A stretch of DNA of 11,329 nucleotides from Nephromyces sp. MM_2019 (lineage: Eukaryota > Apicomplexa > Aconoidasida > Nephromycida), in NCBI GenBank assembly GCA_015657535.1, contig JADHZB010001623.1, positions 1 to 11,329 on the forward strand. Reading direction: 5' to 3'. Positions 1-7,641 of the stretch are shown piece by piece. Under the pieces are notes generated by a model that saw only the letters and a list, made by a program, of their open reading frames with translations, was not told the origin of the DNA and did not search any database. Position 1 is the stretch's first letter, and each line of letters starts with the position of its first letter. Both the position numbers and the translations under genes were made by a program.

Positions 1-2993
1 CAAACCCCCTCAATCCCTCCTCCCCCCACTCCCTGCTGCCTCTCACCTCCTGATAGCTCCCACTTCGTCGATTAACGAAAGGACTCCCACTAAAAAGTAA
101 ATGCTTTCTAATCTCCGGATACCACACACTCCCTTCCAGCACCTCATTACTTCCCCCAGTTGACGTCAGCTTCTCCCACTGACTTTCGCTAAACACATCC
201 AGGAAGCTCATGCTAAGTAAAGCTTCATAGGGGCTAGTTTTGCTCTTCAGATAGGTAGATAAAGCCTTTAAGATCTCTTCTGTGTGTACGTAAGGCTGAA
301 GAAGCTTCCATTTCAGTGAAGGCCTCAGCAATGAGAAGACTTGGCTGTAGTCTTTCCTATCAACCAGCTTAGGAACTCCATAAAGGCTTATAAGATACTC
401 ATAGAAGGCAGCAAAGCTGGTGGTATTGCTTCTACGTTTCAATACAAACTCTATGAATGCTTCAAGGGCTGTGCCAGTGGTAACTCGATGTTCATCAAGA
501 TCAGCAGGAAAGTCTCTACCGAAGGGATTCAATCCATGGAAGGGATTCGCTCCAAAGAGGCGATGCGCTGCTCTGATTAGCAGCACATCCCGATCAGCAT
601 CAAACTGAGTGATTGAGGAGAGAGAGCCATTCCCCTTATACGCCATATAAGCCCCTACAGTCTCAAAAAGACTCAAGCACGAGAGAGACTTAGGGAGGAT
701 CTTCGCAATCATCTCAATATCTAACTTATACTCTGCGTAGACCCTCTTCAAGAGCCTGTTTATCCTTTCTGCAGGTAAAGCATCTAGCAAGATTTTGGCG
801 TAAAACTTTGCTTGGTTATCGTAGCAAGAGGAAGTCTCACAGTCTATAAACTTGAAGTAGTTGGTGTAGGGGTGGAAGAATGTAGACTTTAAGAGTGCCT
901 CTATAACTTCATGAAAGGTTTCATCCCCTACAACTGAGTTCTTGCAAGTATCTATACTCACTGTGGGGGTTCCTCGGCTGATCTTAGAGCTATTCTCCTG
1001 ATAATTGCACAGGCGATGCCTGATGTCGGGAGAAGACCTAGTGAAGAGGGAGATTTTCTCCTCTTCAGTGAAGCATGGGGTGACTGGTTTAAGAGAGGAT
1101 TCGATGGAGTGGAGGGAGTTGGTGGATATGCTAGTGATGTTATAAGCAGCCAGGAGATCAGCAGGGAAAAACGGAATGGTGGTCGTGGTGGTGGTGGTGG
1201 TGGTGCTGCTCCCACCCCCCAAGAGACTTTTAATCTCCTGAATCCCTCGCTGATTCGCTGATCCACCACCCCCTCCTCCTCCTGCCCCTAAGCCTCCCCC
1301 TCCACTGCCCTGAATCTGAGCTTCCAGCCTCTTCTTTCTCTCCTGGTAAGCCTCAAAACCAGCTATAGTCTCTGAATCAAACTCTGCAGAGCTCACAGTT
1401 TCCCACCCTTTCTCAGTGGCCTGAGTGACTAGAAACTCCGGACTAAACGGGCAAAAGAACTCAGCAACTAGGAACTTCCTCTCTAGAAACACCTCTGGCA
1501 TTGCTAACGTGAAAAACTCCGTCATTATCTCATCAAAACCCTCATCTTCAAAGAGTTCAGGACTCACAAAAAGCATGGTAAATGTCTCCAGAGAATAAGC
1601 ACGGAAGGCATACTCGTTATACATGGGTTTTCCTAGCTTTCGAAAGTCAGCTCTATCAGCGAAGTCGACGATTGCCCTCCTCTCTTCTTCAGTGGCATTG
1701 AGCCAGAAAGCATCGTACGCATACTGCTCCTGAAAGATGGGATGATAGAGGTGTGTCCGGTTTTGGGGGTTTAAAAGAGGAGGAGGATAAAAGTTTCTGA
1801 GGGTGGAGAAAGATGACTTTTTGTAAGCAGCTCCACGCGCTGCTAGGCTGATTATCCAGAAAAAAGTTCGGTTTGAGAGGGTTGAATACAGGTATTCCGG
1901 GAAGGCAGTATCTACTGCTTCAACGTAGTTTTCAAAGTTTGCGTTAATGTAGGAGAAATTCTCGTTGGATATAACTTCCTTAATCAACGCGAATATATCA
2001 GAGAAGACGATTGACCTCCACTGGGGGGTGTGGAGGAGGTGTGTGTGTTTCATGAAACGTGAGGGGGGCTCGGGGAGATTCTTGTGCAATAAGGTCGAAT
2101 TGGTGTACATGGAGACTATTGTGCGTGAACTTCCATCATACAAACGTCCTCCAAACTGCCGTTCTTCGCTCAGCATCTTCCCTTCTGCATTGTATGCTTC
2201 GATGAAATCTTCAAGCCAATGCAGAGGTGTTGCATCAAAGAACTCAAGCACCTCCTCTGGCCGTATAGGTATACGTTTGAGCAGCTCAGTGTAGATGGAT
2301 GCATCAGGTGATGTATTGAGTTCAAAGCGATTATTATAAATAAGATTGAAGAGATCAGAGCCTGAGACAACTAGCTCTTCAAGGATGAGGTGGGAGATCA
2401 CCGAATTCTCTGGTTCTTTCATTAAAGAGATGAGAATCTGATACTGGTGCCTCGGAGAAAGCCCTTCAAAGAAAGTGTCTAGAAAGCCTTTCGGGGGGTG
2501 TGTGTGGACTGCTTCAGATGCATCGATTGGTGGGGTTTGATACGTCTGATTAAGTGCGTGTTGTGATGAATCTTCGTGGTGGATGGGGGTGTGGTGAGCA
2601 TCTCTTTGGTAGCTGTGTGTATAATGAGCCTCTTTCCAGCGTGAAGGCGCTACGTATCCTCTGCTTGCTTGCCTCAGATAGAACTTTTCGTAGCTCATAT
2701 AATCCTTGTGTGCTAGCTTGTTTACGATATCGATTAGGTCGCTATCTGAGAGAACATTGAAAGCTCCAGTGAGGGGGTTTTTGAGGCGCTGAGATAGCAG
2801 CTGATATCGGGAATTTCCTATATTATGAGGGCTTTCCAACCGATGATCACGATTGTATGATATTGAGGGCGTTAGGTAGAGGGGGGTATGTGAAAGTGGG
2901 AGGGGTTCTGAGCAGACGAGTCCATCATTTTTATAGATAGATAGTGTATAAGAGCCCATGGTTAGCTTACTGAAGTACCCGAAATCCAGGAGC
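1..2993 (-). CDS. long 3'-proximal exon of a large unrecognised gene (partial, runs off left edge)
   Basis: Reading the minus strand from 2993 to base 1 gives about 997 codons with no stop, so this is certainly coding; the C-terminus lies outside the window. I do not recognise a family. The product is mostly helical-looking and mixed-charge, with few cysteines and no clear membrane span. A low-complexity linker sits in the middle: a Gly-rich run encoded at about 1262-1308, then eight threonines at about 1181-1204. An in-frame ATG at 2959 has a good context (ACCATGG) and could be a start (MGSYTLSIYKNDG). I prefer an internal exon, because a pyrimidine-rich tract ending in CAG at 2996-2994 precedes it and the phase (2) matches the donor at 3172/3171 upstream. 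An in-frame ATG at 3067 is a weaker start. Coding is sure; the start is inferred. Confidence 0.85.
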
Positions 2994-3171
2994 CTGAAGG
3001 GGATGGAGGGAGTAAGGGATGGAGGGAGTAAGGGAGGGATGAATGGCGGGTGATACCTGGTGTACATACACCGAGAAATATGTATTCTCACACAGTCCAA
3101 ACGGCGCTAATCATTACACACAAACACAAAAACACACAAAACCCTTCAATACCATACGCTAAACGCTCTAC
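2994..3171 (-). other. intron joining short exons to the long exon
   Basis: The donor is GACAG|GTAGAG at 3172/3171 and the acceptor CCCCTTCAG|G at 2994/2993. The 5' part is GT-rich on the sense strand and the 3' part is a C/T tract made from a 16-bp tandem repeat, the same plan as the amidase introns. Both sides are phase 2, restoring an AGG codon and reading FVLD-R-LLDFGYFSKLT. Without splicing, the upstream exon ends at TAG 3170-3168. Confidence 0.55.
3003..3034. repeat. 16-bp direct repeat, two copies
   Basis: ATGGAGGGAGTAAGGG occurs at 3003-3018 and again at 3019-3034. On the minus strand this is the pyrimidine-rich tract before the proposed acceptor at 2994. Confidence 0.85.
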
Positions 3172-5331
3172 CTGTCGAGCACAAACCCCCTCGTAGCCTC
3201 TGCTGTTATGGGGGTTGAGAAGGCTGATAAGAAGGTAGCTCTATAAGCTGGGAGTTTTTGAGCAAGAAGAGGGTAGTGAAAGCATATTGACATTCCATCA
3301 GCTTCTTCATCGTTGATTGTGTAGGGTATCACTGCGGCTGAGGAAGGGGGAGAAAAAGTGGGTGTGTGTGGGTAACCAGGGATTGAGGGAGGTCTGTGTG
3401 ATCAGGGGGGGTATGGTTTGGTAAGCAGAGGGGCCTTGCTCAGCAATGGAGGGGGGGAGGGCAGTGCTGCGCAGTGAGGGGGATTTGGTAAGTAAGGGGA
3501 GGGAGGAGATTCAATGAGCATGGGGAGGGGGAAACACACCAAGCATGAGAGGGGGGGAGCAGCGTTACAAAGGGGAGGGAAGGGGGGTTTGGAAGATGGC
3601 GAAGGTAGAGGGGGTTTCCACTTTAAATAAAAGACAAGGGCTGCAATCGGAGAGAATCTGAAAGAATTCACTGTTATACATCCCCTGCTTATCAATGAGA
3701 GTGTAGGGTAACGAGGGGTATGACTATGTGCGTGTGTATGTGCAGGTGTGTGTGGGTTTATGGGGCAGAAAAACACCAAAAATTTCACATTTTAAGAGAG
3801 TAATGGCAATCATAGCTCATCAGTGTACGTACATCCCATTCATCACACCAACACACACAAAATACCGGGAACATTCAGAGGAATATGCTATGAAGCTTGA
3901 ACACAGGCTTTCGGCCGAAGAATGCAGCCCTAGACACAGAGGGTAACCCACACAGAGAGTAAGATACACTCACACACACATCTAAGCTTTCTAACACACA
4001 CACACAGCTAACAAATAAAACAATACAGACACTATTCAATTTCTCTAGCTAATCAACCAACTACGAAATCGCTCGTTTTTACCACACATACACACGTATC
4101 TAAGCTTTCTAACACACACACAGAGAACACATAAAACAACACACACTATTCAATCTTTCTAGCTACTTAACCTACTAGGAAATGGCTCGGTTTCCTGCTC
4201 CTGCTGTGAGGGGATGACATCATAGCCAACAGTGATAACACGGCTTTGAGGGCTCATAAACTTCAGGCCCTCCGAGTGAGCACTAAAGCCTACCAGCGTA
4301 GAGTACTTTTGACACACACCTCCTGAAACAGTGTGTGTGTATGTGCGTGTGTGTGCATACAGAAAGCCACCTTCTACAAACTGTAGATGCTTGAGGAATA
4401 TTCCAAGAAAACTAAAGGCTTGTAAACTTTGAAGATAAAAGATTCACTTTACAAAGAGCAGCTACTGGTGGGGAGGGGGGTGGTAGATATAGTGAGTGGC
4501 TGAGGAGGGTGACTAATATAATTACATCAGTGAAGGGGAGGTTAGCCTAAGAAGCGGATGCAGAGCAGAAAACTCATAACTGTGTAGGTTAGGCAGGAAG
4601 ACCATTGAAAGGTGGAATCTCAGACACACACACACACACAGGAAGCATACGATTAAAGCCGTATCGTTTCATTCTACATGATGCTAGAAGTCAAGCAAAC
4701 GAAGGATAAATGCTTGATGCACACATCATGCACACGTGTGTGTGCTAGCTCTTGAAGAAGCAGCTGATAAACTTCTAGAGTACATCCTTTCACTGAGTGT
4801 AAAGCATGTATTCTATCCGCTTCATCTCTCTTCCTCATGTTCCTGCAAAAAACATCAAAACACAGCAAAAACATCTTCAATCCTGACCTAGAGCATTCCT
4901 TTCTAAGATAGGCTGAGAGTAGTCCTCATTAGGAACGCTTAGAATAGGAGGTATTCTCACTCTATCTGTAACACACACATACATAGACACACACACACAG
5001 ATAACAGTAGCGAAAAAAGCACAAAAAGCAAGATTCTACATAACTGAGCATATTTTGGTGCTTTTGAATGTTTTGCAGAGATGTGAGCTTTTTTAGTGCA
5101 TCTTCACCATTAAATGTAGTCCTGCTGTGATGACTTGTGTGCGTTGCTGCTTATGTAATGTATGGGAGATTTGCGTGTGTTTGTCTGTGCGCCTCTCGGG
5201 AATACGCAACTCAAAATAAATGGAAGCACACACTCCTTCCCACAGAAAAATACCCACAAACGCTCATTTCACACATTGGAGAGAGCACACACATAGCACA
5301 TCACCCACATACCTTGTAAAACGACACACAC
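3172..5331 (-). CDS. middle exons of the same large gene (about ten short exons)
   Basis: Candidate exons in transcript order: 5331-5313 (tentative), 5121-5040, 4965-4888, 4825-4736, 4683-4638 (end uncertain), 4579-4526, 4426-4176, 3929-3866, 3723-3680 (end uncertain), 3337-3172. Readable pieces include TTFNGEDALKKLTSLQNIQK, RVRIPPILSVPNEDYSQPIL, KGCTLEVYQLLLQELAHT, VCQKYSTLVGFSAHSEGLKF and NDEEADGMSICFHYPLLAQK. The best junctions agree in phase: 4526 to 4426 (phase 2), 4176 to 3929 (phase 1), 3866 to 3723 (phase 2), 3172 to 2993 (phase 2). Weak points are 5040 to 4965, where the phases do not meet cleanly, the start of the 4825 exon (an AG at 4843 also exists but breaks frame), and donors lying inside GTGT repeats. 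The alternative is two genes, one ending at a TAG at 4676-4674 or at 3170-3168. No family recognised. Confidence 0.6.
3338..3679 (-). other. C-rich intron (sense), G-rich on the plus strand
   Basis: This stretch between the exons ending at about 3680 and starting at 3337 is a long C/T-rich tract on the sense strand, ending CTTCCTCAG. On the plus strand it is a series of G-runs. It is open in a minus frame for 129 codons, but the product is Pro/Ser low-complexity, so I read it as intron. The exact donor is uncertain: GGAT|GTATAA at 3680/3679 fits the phase; AAA|GTGGAA further on (about 3610) is another candidate. Confidence 0.5.
3981..4196. repeat. diverged tandem duplication, period about 114-118 bp
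   Basis: TCTAAGCTTTCTAACACACA begins at 3981 and again at 4099. Both copies then carry an ACAxATAAAACAA-like stretch, CTATTCAAT, CTAGCT, and end in related GAAATsGCTCG blocks at about 4071 and 4185. The right-hand copy includes the last coding bases and the donor of the exon ending at 4176; the left-hand copy lies wholly within the following intron. Confidence 0.8.
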
Positions 5332-5792
5332 CTCATTGAGATCCCACAACGCCCAAATCCCCATCTGACACCTCCCACACTCCCCATCTTCCCCCCCACA
5401 TACTATTTCCCCTTTTCCCCCACACCCCATTCCCCCTACACCCATCCCAGCTCCCACACCACCAACATCCTTCACACCTCCCCATAGGACACACCCTCAA
5501 ATCTCTACACCCCTCAAATCCTACTCACCCCCGTACCCACTCTACACACTCCTGCACCCCCCACACCCATCACCTACCACACCCGAAACACCCCCAACAC
5601 CCGAAATACACCCCGCACACCCCAAACATCAAGGCCTCTCAATGAAAAGGCCATGCCCAAGCACCTCCCTCCAGCACACGGTTAAATTTAGAAAATCAAC
5701 TATTTGAAGCTTCACGTAATGTTTTCTTCATAAAATCTCCCCTTTTAGAGATTCACGCCCTTTTCAAAGCTTTTTTATCGCGTTATTCTCAC
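5332..5792 (-). other. first intron of the large gene, G/T-rich on the sense strand
   Basis: Between the signal-peptide exon and the next coding-looking sequence. About 5350-5640 is almost entirely C/A on the plus strand, that is G/T with many GGG runs on the sense strand, including a G-quadruplex-like series at 5581-5625. The first 90 bases after the donor are AT-rich. I see no convincing exon apart from a possible one at 5375-5342 (MGIWALWDLNE), which I did not accept. Confidence 0.45.
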
Positions 5793-5898
5793 CTATCCTT
5801 AAGCTTGCTAAGCTTCCCGCACACACTCTAGTGACTGTGAGGCTAATAAAGCATAAGAGGGTGGTCAAAACTAGGAAAAAGACGGATTTTTTCTTCAT
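5793..5898 (-). CDS. first coding exon with signal peptide
   Basis: The ATG at 5898 opens a 35-codon reading: basic MKKK, then a hydrophobic stretch (SVFFLVLTTLLCFISLTV), then TRVCAG, a credible signal-peptidase site after VCA. It ends in a strong donor, G|GTGAGAAT, at 5793/5792, phase 1. This predicts entry to the secretory pathway for the large minus-strand product. The frame is open upstream of the ATG to about 6033, so a longer N-terminus cannot be excluded. An AG (CCTCTAG) 9 bases before the ATG could be the acceptor of a 5' UTR intron. The link to later exons is inferred from strand, spacing and phase: a 19-nt exon at 5331-5313 would bridge to 5121 in frame. If that link is wrong, the exon belongs to a separate small secreted protein. 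Confidence 0.6.
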
Positions 5899-6119
5899 TT
5901 CAGCAACTAGAGGCTTAAGTGCAATGCTGTGTCTGTGTTGATAATCTCCCCCTGTCTTCCACCCACACATACACCCCTGGGCTGGTAGAAGGAGCTTCAG
6001 GAGTTTTGATGAGGAGAAAAGAGTATGAATCAAGGCTTAGAATACAGAGTGCGTAATGTGCAAGAAATCCTTGAAACATACACGGTCCTATCCGCACGCA
6101 CACATCTGGTTCTTAACTA

Positions 6120-6530
6120 TACATGCTAGCCTGCTGCACACACACACACATGCTGTCACCAATAAGGATACACACTATTGCTACCCACACACTCTTGCAT
6201 GTAGTTGCACACACACTAGCATGCTGTTTCTACACACACAAATTAGCATGTTGCTGTCCAGTCACACACATGCTCTTAACAACAAAGACACACACTATTG
6301 CTATCCAGACACACGCGCATCCTTTTGGGTTATCCGCAAACTTGATTAAAACAACAAACATGCATGCTCTTTCGTTACGCACACACACACAAGTTTAATG
6401 ACACACGCTCATGCTCTTAACAACAAACACACATATTCTTTGATTGCTCACGCACATGCACACGATCTATCCAAACACACACACATGTGCTGTTATCCAC
6501 GCACACAAGCACATCAATGCTGAGATTTAA
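6120..6530. repeat. degenerate CA-rich minisatellite
   Basis: About 40-60-bp units recur imperfectly, with words such as CATGCTCTTAACAACAAA (near 6270 and 6411), ACACACTATTGCTAyCCA (near 6170 and 6291) and TAGCATGyTG separated by ACACAC runs. All frames here give His/Thr/Ala-rich low complexity on plus and Cys/Val-rich on minus, so I call no gene. Confidence 0.7.
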
Positions 6531-6773
6531 ACTTTGTGGGGAAGCAGGGGAAATGGAAGTTCTTTATTGAGGTAAGAGAGTACATGGCAACACACACAAG
6601 CTAGAGGCAAAGACAGAAACATCCATCCCACACACACACAACCAAGCTGACTGATAATGAGAGCTTGAGGCTGCATGTCTTACTCGCACACACGAGAGAT
6701 CTACAGTCGGTGAGACTAGGAGGGGATATCTACTGAAACCTGGGCAAAGATCCCAGAGAAAATTCCCACCCAT
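6527..6773 (-). CDS. possible two-exon small protein, weak
   Basis: An ATG at 6773 opens a non-repetitive reading (MGGNFLWDLCPGFSRYPLLV then SPTVDLS) to about 6692, where GT-repeat sequence begins. After an intron ending in GCCTCTAG (6601), sequence 6600-6527 reads CHVLSYLNKELPFPLLPHKV to a TAA if the donor is TCGT|GTG (phase 1), total about 51 residues. The other two frames of the second exon are also open for a while, and the donor lies in a GTGT tract, so the junction is not fixed. An acceptor-like CGCAG at 6783-6779 would make this the 3' end of a longer minus-strand gene whose start might be the ATG at 7495. No family recognised. Confidence 0.25.
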
Positions 6774-6799
6774 ATAAGATGCTGCGTATGGTAGTGTGT

Positions 6800-7018
6800 G
6801 TTACCGGCCAGTATAGGTGGGGGAAATAACGCACAAGGGTGTTAGATATGCGTGGGATAGAGATAGCACACACGGGTGTCAGCAGGTGAGATAGATAGCA
6901 CATGCAGGTATTAGTAGGTGGTATATCCAGCCCACACACACATGCAGTACCAGGAGTACAATAAAGTATACACACACACGCACGTATATACATACGCACA
7001 CAGACAGGTGTAAAGCTA
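6800..7018. repeat. degenerate minisatellite, about 32-37 bp units
   Basis: On the plus strand units begin with CACA and end with an ATAG/CCAG-like word: about 6833-6867, 6868-6899, 6900-6930, then more diverged units to the AGCTAG near 7015. The 191-codon minus frame running through it is Cys/Val/Met low complexity and I do not accept it as a gene. Confidence 0.6.
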
Positions 7019-7029
7019 GAAATATGAAG

Positions 7030-7275
7030 ACAGGTGAATCCACACACAGGGACGCCTATAGAGACAGGAGCATACACACACATACCACCACGCCCATCAA
7101 CACACATACCCGCGCACACACATGCAACCATCAGACACACTACAACGCCCATCGTCACACACAAGCGCACACACCCACACACACATGAAAACACACACAC
7201 ACACGCACACACGCACGCACACACGCACATGCGCATGCACAAGCACACACACATGCAACGCACACCCACACCGAC
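7030..7275. repeat. CA/GT microsatellite tract
   Basis: Long runs of CACACA interrupted by CG and TG. It gives His/Thr frames on plus and Cys/Val frames on minus. The composition matches the introns of the minus-strand gene; I see no exon in it. Confidence 0.85.
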
Positions 7276-7641
7276 GCATTTATCAATTATTGAATTTCCT
7301 GTCAATCAATCGCAATTTCGAGCCAAAAAAAATCCCGAAAAACAGCGGAAAATGCAGCAAATATTTGGCACTTTTGAAGATTTCGCAATTTCCACTAAAA
7401 CTGTGAAAATTTCCTCTTCTTATTTCCACTTCATCCAAACACGAGCTTCTGCCTCCCCACACATTCCAATGCTTAAAGAGCCTTTTTTGCCTCATTAGAG
7501 GGGAAAATATTCAACCAGCTCTTTAAATTCTGTAGGAACAAACTGTAATTTTTCTGCTTTTTGCAATACTCTTTTTCTTCGCTGTTTTCGCACACGCACA
7601 GAGTCGTACATTTCGCACACGCAGAATCTCCCACACATAAG
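7276..7641. promoter_or_regulatory. AT-rich spacer upstream of the amidase gene, likely promoter and 5' UTR
   Basis: The CA repeat stops sharply near 7275 and AT-rich sequence runs up to the amidase ATG at 7642. It contains T-rich tracts (7548-7585) followed by CACACGCACAG near 7601, which could be a 5' UTR acceptor. A 70-codon minus frame from ATG 7495 is rich in F/K and has no recognisable feature. The region is a plausible promoter, possibly bidirectional; no specific element could be identified. Confidence 0.4.

Noticed and set aside
341..2370. Short frames on both strands within the left 3 kb
   Set aside because: All lie inside the 997-codon minus-strand frame and are shadows of it; the plus frames have unlikely composition.
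3402..3609. Continuation of the 3723 exon into a Pro/Ser-rich frame
   Set aside because: Open but low-complexity, with the composition of an intron C-rich tract; a donor at 3679 fits the phase of the next exon better.
5690..5728. Second exon of a 49-residue secreted peptide (after AG near 5729, ending TGA)
   Set aside because: It would need a 60-nt AT-rich intron unlike the others, and the acceptor GGGGAG has no pyrimidine tract; kept only as a reminder that the signal-peptide exon might end early.
6730..7498. 191-codon minus frame and 154-codon plus frame over the CA tract
   Set aside because: Both are driven by ACAC/GTGT microsatellite (His/Thr or Cys/Val bias) and oppose each other over the same bases; no family features.
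7561..7641. Upstream extension of the amidase from TTG at 7561
   Set aside because: The frame is open but TTG is not a normal eukaryotic start, the extension is His-rich repeat translation, and MRIGILQIQG at 7642 matches the first beta strand of the family.
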